From NCBI GenBank assembly GCA_018195615.1, contig JAGTPG010000001.1, positions 2,294,501-2,358,500 of the forward strand: a stretch of DNA of 64,000 bases. Direction: 5' to 3'. Below the pieces are notes generated by a model. The model saw only the letters and a list, made by a program, of their open reading frames with translations, ran no database searches and was not told the origin of the DNA. The DNA is from Streptomyces tuirus (lineage in GTDB: Bacteria; Actinomycetota; Actinomycetes; Streptomycetales; Streptomycetaceae). Of the stretch, positions 56,343 through 64,000 are shown piece by piece. Each line of letters opens with the position of its first letter. Position 1 is the first letter of the stretch. A program made the position numbers and the translations under genes.

Positions 56343-56975
56343 TTAGTAGCACTCCTTGACACCCGTCGACAGCGACATCTTCAGGCCGCTGAGCTTGAAG
56401 GTTCCGGCGGTGGTCGCCCACGCCGTCTGCTTCACGTCGGTCAGGGTCGCCTTGTCGGCCTGCTGGGCGAAGCCGTACGGGTTCGCCGTCTCGCCCTTCC
56501 TCATGGCCGGACCCTTGTTGGCGTCCTTGGCGGCCACACCGATGTCGATGTTCTCGAACGTCGCGTCGGCGCTGAGGTCGGCGACATCGATGTAGAGGTT
56601 CTGCGCCTCGACCGGCTTCGCGCCCTGGCCGGCCCGCAGGATCAGACTGACGTTCCCGAGCACCGGGATGTTCGGGTGACGACCGACTGGCACAGGTCCT
56701 TGATCGTCGCCTGCTTGAACGACGAGACCGCGACCGGATGGACGGCCTTCTTGCCGTCCATCGTGTAACCCTCGTCGAGGGCGCCGTACTGCGAGAAGCC
56801 CGTACCGACGAGCTCCTTGGTCGTGACCTTGAACGACTGCCCGGAGACACTGAACGACGCGGCGAGAGCGCCCTGCGCGAGGGCGACACCTATCGCAGCC
56901 GTGGCGGCGACGCTGGGCACCATGACCACAGCGAACCGCTTCCATCTGGTCCCGCCACGCACCTGGGACTCCATA
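56343..56975 (-). CDS. DUF6230 secreted protein; one frameshift
   Basis: About 211 residues after repair. Signal-like N-terminus with basic residues (GGTRWKRFAVVMVPSVAATAAIGVALAQGALA), then a beta-rich domain (FSVSGQSFKVTTKELVGTGF to the C-terminus). The last part, TDVKQTAWATTAGTFKLSGL, matches in spacing the end of the larger secreted protein at 54313. A missing base at 56674-56676 splits it. ATG 56975 with GGAGG upstream. First gene of the three-gene operon. Confidence 0.85.
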   Translation of the reverse strand, partial: YGVPGAWRDQMEAVRCGHGAQRRRHGCDRCRPRAGRSRRVVQCLRAVVQGHDQGARRYGLLAVRRPRRGLHDGRQEGRPSGRGLVVQAGDDQGPVPVGRHPNIPVLGNVSLILRAGQGAKPVEAQNLYIDVADLSADATFENIDIGVAAKDANKGPAMRKGETANPYGFAQQADKATLTDVKQTAWATTAGTFKLSGLKMSLSTGVKECY

Positions 56976-57176
56976 TTTCCTCCTTCTCGGACGTACATCT
57001 CCTGTCCTGGCTCGCCCCGAGTAGCGGGCTCAGCCGGGCAGGGATGGGAGAAGTGCTACGTCCTCGGGAAGGAGAGCGCCTGCACTCGGCGGCGCAACTA
57101 GCGCCCGAATCACCGGCGATCACCCCCGAGCGACAACCACTGGTCGCGCCTGACACGCATCACGCACAACCCTGCT

Positions 57177-57242
57177 GGACAGGCTTCGCCGGGTGGGCGA
57201 AGACCCCCCTGTCCAAGAGCCGGCGCCACTGCCGCCGGCTCT
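57177..57242. promoter_or_regulatory. Two strong hairpins in the long leader/gap between cnoX-like and DUF6230 genes
   Basis: GGACAGG+CTTCGCC (57177-57190) pairs with GGCGAAG (57196-57202) and CCTGTCC (57208-57214) with a 5-nt bulge; AGAGCCGGCG (57216-57225) pairs with CGCCGGCTCT (57233-57242). They occupy the middle of a 620-bp region (56976-57597) that holds no convincing gene. Possibly a terminator pair, a small RNA or an mRNA leader structure. Confidence 0.45.
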
Positions 57243-57351
57243 GCTCGGTGGGGACCCAGGACGTCCCGCGACCCAACCGGCTGCCGGGGTACGGGAATGG
57301 ACCGAGCGTGGCCGATCGTGGTGCATTCTCGCCGCCCGCACAAGGGGGTTC

Positions 57352-57367
57352 GTTACTGGCTAGTAAC
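57352..57367. promoter_or_regulatory. Palindrome GTTACT-N4-AGTAAC
   Basis: Perfect 16-bp dyad in AT-richer sequence of the non-coding gap. A related but 1-bp shorter dyad TTACT-CGC-AGTAA lies at 57483-57495. Likely binding sites for a dimeric regulator of one of the flanking genes. Confidence 0.4.
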
Positions 57368-57482
57368 GGCGGGATAACCGAACAACGACCCGATGGTCTC
57401 GGTCGGCGACACAGGGTGGTGTCGAACCGCGGTACAAAGCTGTTGATCGATGGACAGAATCCGACAGATCAACGCCCATGAC

Positions 57483-57495
57483 TTACTCGCAGTAA
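57483..57495. promoter_or_regulatory. Palindrome TTACT-CGC-AGTAA
   Basis: Second dyad with the same half-site, about 130 bp from the first and about 1.1 kb upstream of nothing but the DUF6230 gene on the minus strand. Spacing differs by one base, so a common regulator is uncertain. Confidence 0.35.
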
Positions 57496-57597
57496 CAGCG
57501 GCCGCGATTACCAAGTTTTGGCAAAGCGCGGCCGCAGTGATGCTCTGTCGGCAAATCTTTCACGCGGGCACCACATGCCCGAGTGTTTAACGACTGG

Positions 57598-58575
57598 TCA
57601 GAATAGGGCGCGCGCCAGGGCCCTGCGGGCCGCGATCACCCGCGGATCCTCGGGTCCGACCACCTCGAACAGCTCCAGCAGCCGCATCCTGACGGTGTCC
57701 CGGTCGTCACCGACCGTACGCCGCACGGTCTCGATCAGCCGGCCGAAGGCGTCCTCGACGTGGCCGCCCACCAGATCCAGGTCGGCGGCGGTGATCTGCG
57801 CCTGCACATCGGCCGGCTTCTCGGCCGCGTCCCTGCGCACCTGCTGCGGGTCGATGCCCTGCACCCGCTGGAGCAACTCGGCCTGGGCGAGGCCGAGTTT
57901 GGCCTCCTCGTTGCCCGGGTCCTCGCTCAGCACGTTCTTGTACGCCTGGACGGCACCACCCAGGTCGCCCGAGTCCAGCGCCTGGACGGCGGACTCGAGG
58001 AGTGCGTCGTGCGGACCGGCCGGCCGCTCGGGAGCCGCCTGGGCGCCGCCGCCCGGTTCGGCGTCGGGGTCGACGGTGAGGCCGGTCAGGCCGAAGCGCT
58101 GCTCGGCGACCTGTACCAGCTGGTCCAGGGTCTGCCGGATCTGCGACTCGCCCGCGGCCCCCTGGAAGAGCGGAAGGGCCTGCCCCGCGACGACCGCGAA
58201 CACCGCGGGGATCCCCTGGATGCCGAACTGCTGCATCAGCATCTGGTTGGCGTCTACGTCGATCTTGGCGAGCAGGAAACGGCCGTCGTACTCGACGGCC
58301 AGTCGCTCCAGGACCGGGCTCAGCTGCTTGCAGGGCTGACACCACTCGGCCCAGAAGTCGATGACGACGGGCACCTCGGCGGACCGCTGCAGGACGTCCC
58401 GCTCGAACCCCGCCTCATCGACGTCGATGACGAGGTCGGCCGGGGAGATCGCCCCCGTCCCGCCCTCCCGGGCGGCCTGGGCCCGTGTCTGCTCCGCCTT
58501 CGCCTTGGCCTCCTGGGCCGCCTTCACCGCGGCGAGGTCGACGACTCCGCTCATGGACATGTTCCGTGGCTGCAT
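57598..58575 (-). CDS. CnoX/YbbN-like thioredoxin-domain co-chaperone
   Basis: 325 residues. An Ala/Lys-rich N-terminus, a thioredoxin domain (residues ~45-150) with active site WCQPC (Cys79, Cys82) and IQGIPAVFAV, then a TPR-like C-terminal half (ALLESAVQALDSGDLGGAVQAYKNVLSEDP, AKLGLAQAELLQRV) ending RALARALF. This is the YbbN/CnoX layout, proteins that hold unfolded or oxidised clients for chaperonins. ATG 58575 with GGGGAGGA upstream. Intact frame. Divergent from a TetR gene. Confidence 0.9.
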   Translation of the reverse strand: MQPRNMSMSGVVDLAAVKAAQEAKAKAEQTRAQAAREGGTGAISPADLVIDVDEAGFERDVLQRSAEVPVVIDFWAEWCQPCKQLSPVLERLAVEYDGRFLLAKIDVDANQMLMQQFGIQGIPAVFAVVAGQALPLFQGAAGESQIRQTLDQLVQVAEQRFGLTGLTVDPDAEPGGGAQAAPERPAGPHDALLESAVQALDSGDLGGAVQAYKNVLSEDPGNEEAKLGLAQAELLQRVQGIDPQQVRRDAAEKPADVQAQITAADLDLVGGHVEDAFGRLIETVRRTVGDDRDTVRMRLLELFEVVGPEDPRVIAARRALARALF

Positions 58576-58706
58576 GCGTCTATCCTCCCCCGTACCGCGC
58601 GTGCGTGTGAAAAACGGTGTGAAAGCCGGGCTGGTCGGTCCCGTTCGGCGCCGGGTCCCCACCCACGCCGTGTCGGCGAAGCCCGTGTACGTCCTTCACG
58701 TGCTTT

Positions 58707-58723
58707 CGCTACGAGACGTAGCG
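58707..58723. promoter_or_regulatory. Probable TetR operator
   Basis: CGCTACG-AGA-CGTAGCG, a perfect 7+3+7 dyad in the divergent gap, about 85 bp upstream of the TetR gene and 130 bp upstream of the thioredoxin-domain gene. Confidence 0.55.
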
Positions 58724-58807
58724 TAACGCCATGTCCTACTGGTGGAACACCGCCCCCCGGTGATCTCCCTCACGGCCACACAGGAACCGCCGGTTTATGG
58801 TCAGGGC

Positions 58808-59419
58808 ATGCAGAGCCGCAGCCCCGCCAGCCGCACCGGGCGCCCGCGCAGCGCCACGGCGGACGCCGCGATCCTGGCCGCGACGCGTCAGGCGCTGGTG
58901 GACCTGGGCTGGTCCAAGCTCACCCTGGGAGACGTCGCCACCCGCGCCGGGGTTGCGAAGACGACGCTCTACCGCCGCTGGGCGGGCAAGAACGAACTGG
59001 TCGTGGACGCGGTCGCGGAGCTCTTCGACGAACTGGAACTCCCGGACAGCGGCTCACTGGCCGCCGACATCGAGGGCGTGGTCCTCCAGTTCGCGGCGAT
59101 CCTGGCCCGTCCGGAGGCGAAGAGCGGCCTGATGGCCGTGGTCGCGGAGGCCACCCACGACGACGCCCTGCGCGAGCGCATCCGCGCGTCGGTGGTCGAC
59201 CGGCAGAAGCGTCTGGTCCTGGAGGGCAGGTGCCGCGCCCAGGAACGGGGCGAGCTCCCTCCGGAACCGGACTCGGAATCCGCCTCGCGCACGGCGGACC
59301 TGATCTTCGACATGGTGGCGGGAGCGGTGGTGCACCGCACCCTGGTGAGCGCCGAACCGGCGGACGAGGAGTGGGTCCGCAGCTTCACCAGAGTGCTGTT
59401 GCAAGGCTTGGGGACGTAG
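58808..59419 (+). CDS. TetR/AcrR family regulator
   Basis: 203 residues. Helix-turn-helix AATRQALVDLGWSKLTLGDVATRAGVAKTTLYRRWAGKNELV, then an all-helical ligand domain of the TetR_C type (EGVVLQFAAILARPEAKSGLMAVV). ATG 58808 is the family start; an upstream in-frame start exists. No RBS stands out. Stops 3 bp before the convergent icmA 3' end. Target probably its own promoter and the neighbouring divergent gene via the dyad at 58707. Confidence 0.9.
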   Translation: MQSRSPASRTGRPRSATADAAILAATRQALVDLGWSKLTLGDVATRAGVAKTTLYRRWAGKNELVVDAVAELFDELELPDSGSLAADIEGVVLQFAAILARPEAKSGLMAVVAEATHDDALRERIRASVVDRQKRLVLEGRCRAQERGELPPEPDSESASRTADLIFDMVAGAVVHRTLVSAEPADEEWVRSFTRVLLQGLGT

Positions 59420-59422
59420 CGC

Positions 59423-61122
59423 TCAGAATCCGGCGGGCTCCGTGTACACGCCCCACTCGTCCCGCAGTACCCCGCAGATCTCGCCCAGCGTGGCCTCCGC
59501 CCGTACGGCGTCCAGCATCGGCTCGATCATGTTGGCGTCCGAGCGCGCCGCCGAGATCATCTCGTCGAGCGCCACACGCACGCGGCCCTCGTCACGCCCG
59601 GCCTTCCTCTCGCCGAGCACCCGCACCTGCTCCCGCTCCACCTCGTGGCTGACCCGCAGGATCTCCAGATCCCCGGTCACGGACCCGGTGTGGACGTTCA
59701 CGCCGACGACCTTCTTGTCGCCCTTCTCCAGCGCCTGCTGGTACCGGAACGCCGACTCGGCGATCTCCCCGGTGAACCAGCCGTCCTCGATGCCGCGCAG
59801 GATCCCGGAGGTGATCGGCCCGATGGGGTGCTGCCCGTCGGGGTGCGCCCGCAGCCCCCGCTCCCTTATCCGCTCGAAGATCTTCTCCGCGTCCGCCTCG
59901 ATCCGGTCGGTCAGCTGCTCGACGTACCAGGAGCCGCCCAGCGGGTCGGCGACGTTGCCGACGCCGGTCTCCTCCATCAGCACCTGCTGCGTGCGCAGCG
60001 CGATCTCCGCGGCCTGCTCGCTCGGCAGGGCGAGGGTCTCGTCGAGGGCGTTGGTGTGCAGCGAGTTCGTCCCGCCGAGCACGGCGGCCAGTGCCTCCAC
60101 GGCCGTCCGTACGACGTTGTTGTACGGCTGCTGCGCGGTGAGGGAGACGCCGGCCGTCTGGGTGTGGAAGCGCAGCCACTGCGCCTTCTCGGACCTCGCC
60201 CCGTAGACGTCGCGCATCCAGCGGGCCCAGATGCGGCGCGCGGCGCGGAACTTGGCGATCTCCTCGAAGAAGTCGACGTGCGCGTCGAAGAAGAAGGACA
60301 GGCCGGGGCGAAGACGTCGACGTCCAGGCCGCGCGACAGCCCCAGCTCCACGTACCCGAAGCCGTCCGCCAGCGTGTACGCCAGTTCCTGCGCGGCCGTC
60401 GCCCCGGCCTCGCGGATGTGGTAGCCGGAGACGGAGAGCGGCTTGTACGCGGGGATGCCGGCCGCGCAGTGCTCCATGAGGTCGCCGATGAGCCGTAGGT
60501 GCGGCTCGGGCTGGAAGAGCCACTCCTTCTGGGCGATGTACTCCTTGAAGATGTCCGTCTGGAGCGTGCCGTTCAGGACGGACGGGTCGATGCCCTGCCG
60601 TTCGGCGGCGACCAGGTACATGCAGAAGACGGGGACGGCCGGGCCGCTGATCGTCATCGACGTCGTGACGTCACCGAGCGGGATGTCCTTGAACAGGACC
60701 TCCATGTCGGCGGCCGAGTCGATGGCGACACCGCAGTGCCCGACCTCGCCCAGCGACCGCGGATCGTCGGAGTCGCGGCCCATCAGCGTCGGCATGTCGA
60801 AGGCGACCGAGAGCCCGCCCCCGCCGTTGCGGAGGATCATCTTGTAGCGCTCGTTGGTCTGCTCGGCGTTGCCGAACCCCGCGAACTGCCGGATGGTCCA
60901 CGTACGCCCTCGGTAGCCGGTCGCGTACAGGCCTCGGGTGAAGGGGTACTCGCCGGGCCAGCCGATCCGTTCGAACCCGTCATACGTGTCACCGGGCCGT
61001 GGCCCGTACACCGGCTCCACGGGGTCGCCGGAGAGCGTCGTGAAATCGGCGTCGCGCTTGCGCGCCGCGTCGTACCGGGCCTGCCAGCGACGGCGGCCTT
61101 CCTCTATGGCGTCAGCGTCCAT
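59423..61122 (-). CDS. icmA: Isobutyryl-CoA mutase large subunit IcmA; one frameshift
   Basis: Adenosylcobalamin-dependent interconversion of isobutyryl-CoA and n-butyryl-CoA, linking valine degradation to butyryl units for polyketides. Restored length 566 residues, that is the catalytic barrel without the cobalamin-binding domain, which IcmB supplies from elsewhere. The residues that separate it from methylmalonyl-CoA mutase are visible: Phe80 (TIRQFAGF, Tyr in MCM) and Gln198 (EYIAQKEWLF, Arg in MCM). A base is missing at 60304-60307. ATG 61122; a long palindrome lies 10 bp upstream. Confidence 0.93.
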
Positions 61123-61131
61123 ACCTTCGAA

Positions 61132-61153
61132 TTTACTAGGACGTCCAAGTAAA
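61132..61153. promoter_or_regulatory. 22-bp near-perfect palindrome upstream of icmA
   Basis: TTTACT-N10-AGTAAA with centre GGACGTCC; only one base pair breaks the symmetry. It is immediately ahead of the icmA start and so would block transcription or translation when bound. The regulator is unknown. Confidence 0.6.
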
Positions 61154-61197
61154 TGTCGATGGCAGACCGCCGCACGTTGCTCCGTACGGCGGTGTTG

Positions 61198-61536
61198 TTA
61201 CGCCTTGGCCGGCGCGGGCGAGTCCTCCGCGACCCTGGCCTCCAGCTCGTGGCTGATCCTGCGCTCCACGAAGAAGGCGGCCGTCGGAATGGTCCCGGCG
61301 AGCAGCACCCACAGCTGCTTGGCGACCGGCCACTTCGCCTTGGAGCCCAGGTCGAAGGCGAAGATCAGGTACACGACGTACAGCCAGCCGTGCGCGATGC
61401 TGACGACGCGCGTGAAGTCGGCCGCGCCGTTCAGGTCGAGCACATACTTTCCGATCATGCCCAGGGTCAGCAGGACCAGCAGCACGCCGGTGACGTAGGC
61501 CATCACGCGGTAGCGGGTCAGCACGCTCTTTTTCAT
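61198..61536 (-). CDS. DUF3817 membrane protein
   Basis: 112 residues, three helices (YRVMAYVTGVLLVLLTLGMIG, GWLYVVYLIFAFDLG, QLWVLLAGTIPTAAFFVERR). AHGWLYVVYL and the FFVERR end are typical of DUF3817 (YdzA-like) proteins of actinobacteria. Function unknown. ATG 61536; same direction as the MarR gene upstream, 43 bp apart. Confidence 0.85.
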   Translation of the reverse strand: MKKSVLTRYRVMAYVTGVLLVLLTLGMIGKYVLDLNGAADFTRVVSIAHGWLYVVYLIFAFDLGSKAKWPVAKQLWVLLAGTIPTAAFFVERRISHELEARVAEDSPAPAKA

Positions 61537-61579
61537 GCCGTCGAGCGTAACGAGCCGTTCCGGGAGATCTTGCCCCGGG

Positions 61580-62089
61580 TCAGCCCTCCTCGAAGTCCCC
61601 CGCGGCGATCCGCAGGGGCCGCAGCATGGCGAAGATCTCCGCGCACTCCTCCGCGTCGTACGCCCCGAGCCCGAAGTCCATCGCCATCAGATCGCGGGTG
61701 GCCGCCTCGACCACCTCGCGGCCCTTGTCGGTGATGCTGGCGAGGGTGCCGCGCCCGTCGTTGGGGTTGGGCCGCTTGTCGACCAGCCCCGACTTCACCA
61801 GCCGGTCCACGGTGTTCGTCACCGACGTGGGGTGCACCATGAGCCGCTCGCCGATCTTGGACATCGGCAGCTCACCGGACTTGGAGAAGGTGAGCAGCAC
61901 CAGCGCCTCGTACCGCGCGAACGTCAGCCCGTACGGCTTGACCACCGCGTCGACCTCGGCGAGCAGGATCTGCTGGGCGCGCATGATCGAGGTGATCGCG
62001 GCCATGGACGGCACGTTTCCCCAGCGCTGCTTCCAGCGTTCGTCGGCGCGCGCGATCGGATCGAAGGAGAGACTGAGCGGCTTCGGCAC
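61580..62089 (-). CDS. MarR family regulator
   Basis: 169 residues. A central winged helix (LPMSKIGERLMVHPTSVTNTVDRLVKSGLVDKRPNPNDGRGTLASITDKG) flanked by dimerisation helices, with DGRG wing. GTG 62089 gives the usual ~40-residue helical N-terminus. Followed by the DUF3817 gene, likely one operon. Ligand unknown. Confidence 0.9.
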   Translation of the reverse strand: MPKPLSLSFDPIARADERWKQRWGNVPSMAAITSIMRAQQILLAEVDAVVKPYGLTFARYEALVLLTFSKSGELPMSKIGERLMVHPTSVTNTVDRLVKSGLVDKRPNPNDGRGTLASITDKGREVVEAATRDLMAMDFGLGAYDAEECAEIFAMLRPLRIAAGDFEEG

Positions 62090-62121
62090 GAACCCGACCT
62101 TACCGGCCGGTCACATGGTGG

Positions 62122-62468
62122 TCAGCCCCGTCTCGGCTTTCGGGCACCGGTGCCCGAGGGAACGATCTCGAAGACCCCCGTCCACCGGTCGTCGTGCAGG
62201 CAGGCGTTCATCGGCTCGACCAGCGCGGCGTGGTCGGGGTCGGTGCGCCACCGCTTGATGGCCTCGAAGCTCTCCCACTCACTGGTGAGCAGCCACTGCC
62301 CGGGGTCGTCGACCGAGCGGCAGAGCTGTTCGCGCAGATGTCCGGGAGACCGCACGGCGCGTTCGAGCACGCCCTGGTAGGACTCCACGAAGTCCGCTTC
62401 CCTGCCCTCGCGGACGCGCAGCAGCCGTACCACCCGTACCCGCGCGGGCCCCCGCCCTCCCCCGTCAT
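62122..62468 (-). CDS. Antibiotic biosynthesis monooxygenase (ABM)-like protein; one frameshift
   Basis: About 115 residues of the dimeric alpha-beta barrel fold: VRVVRLLRVREGREADFVESYQGVL, then GQWLLTSEWESFEAIKRWRTDPDH. Such proteins are monooxygenases, haem-degrading enzymes or cyclases. ATG 62468 overlaps the P450 stop (ATGA), but a base must be added beside the run at 62446-62450 to enter the frame. Co-translation with the P450 suggests they act together. Confidence 0.75.
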
Positions 62469-63724
62469 GACGGGTCGAGGACGACGGGCAGCTCCGCAAG
62501 CCCGCGGAAGGCGGGGAACGGCACGGTCAGCCAGCGCGCCTCCTCCGGCGCCACGCCCAGGGCCATACGGGGGTACCGCTGGAAGAGCGTGGTGAGGGCG
62601 ATCTGCATCTCCAGCCGCGCCAGCGGGGCCCCGATGCAGTAGTGCGGGCCGAGACCGAACGCGAGATGCGTCGCCTGGACGTTCGGGCGCTCGACGTCCA
62701 TGGCGTCCGGGTCGGGGAACACTGCCGGGTCCCGGTTGGCCGACGTGAGGGAGATCTGCACCAGCGCGCCCTTGGGGATGAGGGTGTCGCGGATCTTGAT
62801 GTCTTCCTTCGCGTAACGGAACGTCGAGTTCTCCACGGAGGTCTCGAACCGGAAGATCTCTTCGACGGCCGCGGCCATCGCCTCCGGGTCCCTCATGGCC
62901 AGGCGCTTCTGCTCGGGCCGGCAGAGCAGGTGGTAGACGGCGTTGCCGATCTGGTACGCGGTCGACTTGTGCCCCGCGAACAGCAGCACCCACGCGGTGG
63001 ACACGAGTTCGCCGTCGGTGAGGGCGCCGTCCTGGTCCTGGGCCGTGACGAGCGCGCTGAGCAGAGCCCCGTCCGGCTCCCTGCGCTTGCGGGTGATCAG
63101 GTCGACCAGATAGTCGCGCAGGTTGCCCTCGGCCAGCTCCAGCGCCTTCCTCGCCTCCGGCCCGAAGCCGGTCTGGGCGACGGTGGCGGACCACTCCTGG
63201 GCCTGCTTGCGTTCGTTCTCGGGGACGCCCAGGAGTTCGCAGATCACGTGCAGCGGCAGCGGGAAGCAGAACTCCGGGAGGAGGTTCACGGGTTCCGACG
63301 CCGGACACCGGTCCAGCAGCCCGTCGGTGATCTTCTGGACCTGCTGGCGCAGCGACTCCACCCGCTTGGGGGTGAAGGTGGTGCCGACGATCCTCCGGAG
63401 CCGGGTGTGCTTGGGAGGGTCCGAGAAGAGCATGTTGTCGTCCAGAGCGATCGACGAGTCGCCGAAGATCCGGTGGTAGGCGTCGATGGCGCCGTACATG
63501 TCCTTGCTCAGCCGGGGGTCGGCCAAGGCGGCTCGGGCGTCGTCGTACCGCGTGATGAGGTACGTGTCGACCCCGTGCGGGGGCGACAGCGGGCAGACCG
63601 GTGCGGTCGACCTCAGCGCCGCGTAGACGGGGTGCGGGTTCGCGCGGAACTCCCGGCTACAGGCCGAGGCAGCGGCAGCGGCCTCTTCGGACGACATTTC
63701 CTCGGATGCGAAGGCTTGCGTCAT
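62465..63724 (-). CDS. Cytochrome P450
   Basis: 419-residue soluble bacterial P450, related to the CYP105/107 groups. I-helix oxygen-binding motif LFAGHKSTAY, ExxR in VEEIFRFE, and haem-ligand loop FGLGPHYCIGAPLARLE (Cys363). ATG 63724. Intact frame. Needs a ferredoxin and reductase from elsewhere. Overlaps the ABM-like gene by four bases. Substrate cannot be deduced; the gene upstream is beyond the window. Confidence 0.92.
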   Translation of the reverse strand: MTQAFASEEMSSEEAAAAASACSREFRANPHPVYAALRSTAPVCPLSPPHGVDTYLITRYDDARAALADPRLSKDMYGAIDAYHRIFGDSSIALDDNMLFSDPPKHTRLRRIVGTTFTPKRVESLRQQVQKITDGLLDRCPASEPVNLLPEFCFPLPLHVICELLGVPENERKQAQEWSATVAQTGFGPEARKALELAEGNLRDYLVDLITRKRREPDGALLSALVTAQDQDGALTDGELVSTAWVLLFAGHKSTAYQIGNAVYHLLCRPEQKRLAMRDPEAMAAAVEEIFRFETSVENSTFRYAKEDIKIRDTLIPKGALVQISLTSANRDPAVFPDPDAMDVERPNVQATHLAFGLGPHYCIGAPLARLEMQIALTTLFQRYPRMALGVAPEEARWLTVPFPAFRGLAELPVVLDPS

Positions 63725-64000
63725 GGCTGGTCCCGGGGCAGAAGTTCCGTCGGTCGGTCACACCGTTTCCCGTTCGGCGCTGCGCGGCAAACGCTGCTGG
63801 GCCATACGGGTCGGAGCGCCGTATGTGCCGCGCAAACCGTTGTCTTGACCCGGCCGGCGTATCCCGGGAAGCCCCGGATCGCGCCCTCAAGTCCCGCTTG
63901 GTAAATGTCTTGGACGGGCCGGTCGACCCATTCGAGGGCCGGCACTCGCCGAATGCTGAGGAAGCCAGTGAGCGGACGCGCTGCGGAATCCACACCTGTT
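63725..64000. other. No convincing gene at the right edge
   Basis: Open frames exist on the minus strand (63721-63993 and 63657-63995), but their codon use lacks the strong third-position G/C bias of real genes here and the translations match no family I recognise. The stretch may be the P450 upstream region or the end of a gene starting outside. Confidence 0.4.

Noticed and set aside
59423..61122. Methylmalonyl-CoA mutase large subunit
   Set aside because: Length and the Phe80/Gln198 pair fit IcmA instead.
63657..63995. Open frames at the right end as genes
   Set aside because: No recognisable motifs, weak codon bias and conflict with the P450 start region.

Overview
The window is about 72% GC by inspection, with strong G/C bias at third codon positions, GTG/TTG starts, ATGA-type overlaps and terminators that are long GC hairpins without a U-tract. 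Together with the gene content (GlgE pathway, isobutyryl-CoA mutase, DUF6230/DUF6114 proteins, tandem M4 proteases, MsiK-type sugar transport without its own ATPase) this points to a Streptomyces chromosome core region. From memory the gene order resembles the glg/pfkA-pyk neighbourhood of S. coelicolor; this was not checked against a database.

Layout. 1-2.1 kb: a cut-off sensor-kinase-like gene and an ABC-2 exporter (minus). 2.3-9.5 kb: four ABC half-transporters arranged as two heterodimers (plus), the second with strikingly complementary losses of ATPase motifs. 9.7-13.6 kb: two tandem secreted M4 metalloproteases. 13.7-26.9 kb: a DUF1990 gene, glgP (minus), an S8 protease, then glgE-treS-pep2-glgB, the route trehalose to maltose to maltose-1-phosphate to branched alpha-glucan, with GlgP as the degradative partner. 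27-32.3 kb: two small membrane proteins, a HelD-like RNA polymerase recycling factor with a probable opposing small RNA, an SDR with a divergent MerR regulator, and a second MerR plus thioredoxin. 32.3-33 kb: decayed gene remnants. 33-36.9 kb: MFS exporter/TetR pair and a DctA symporter. 37-39.5 kb: DcuS/DcuR-like two-component system. 39.6-42.7 kb: sugar ABC importer (binding protein and two permeases). 43-46.7 kb: glucarate dehydratase, GntP permease, IclR regulator. 46.8-54.2 kb: PPOX enzyme, HTH protein, pfkA, pta-ackA, pyk (glycolysis and acetate overflow). 54.3-57 kb: a three-gene DUF6230/DUF6114/secreted protein operon. 57.6-63.7 kb: CnoX-like thioredoxin, TetR, icmA, DUF3817, MarR, and a coupled P450/monooxygenase pair.

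Caution on sequence quality: between about 14.9 and 62.5 kb I count 38 single-base frameshifts in genes that should be intact (glgP, glgE, pfkA, pta, ackA, pyk, icmA and others). Every one is repaired by adding one base at or beside a short G or C run. They look like homopolymer undercalls, not pseudogenes, so these genes are annotated at full length with the break points listed. The fragments at 32.3-33 kb are different and appear genuinely decayed.

Most interesting signals: the complementary degenerate ABC heterodimer carrying an in-frame interspersed repeat; a roughly 180-residue histone-H1-like Lys/Ala tail on GlgB; a consensus promoter plus two hairpins facing helD; two MerR operators with the same half-site; a 108-bp MITE-like element; and an uncharacterised secreted operon whose two exported proteins share a C-terminal motif.
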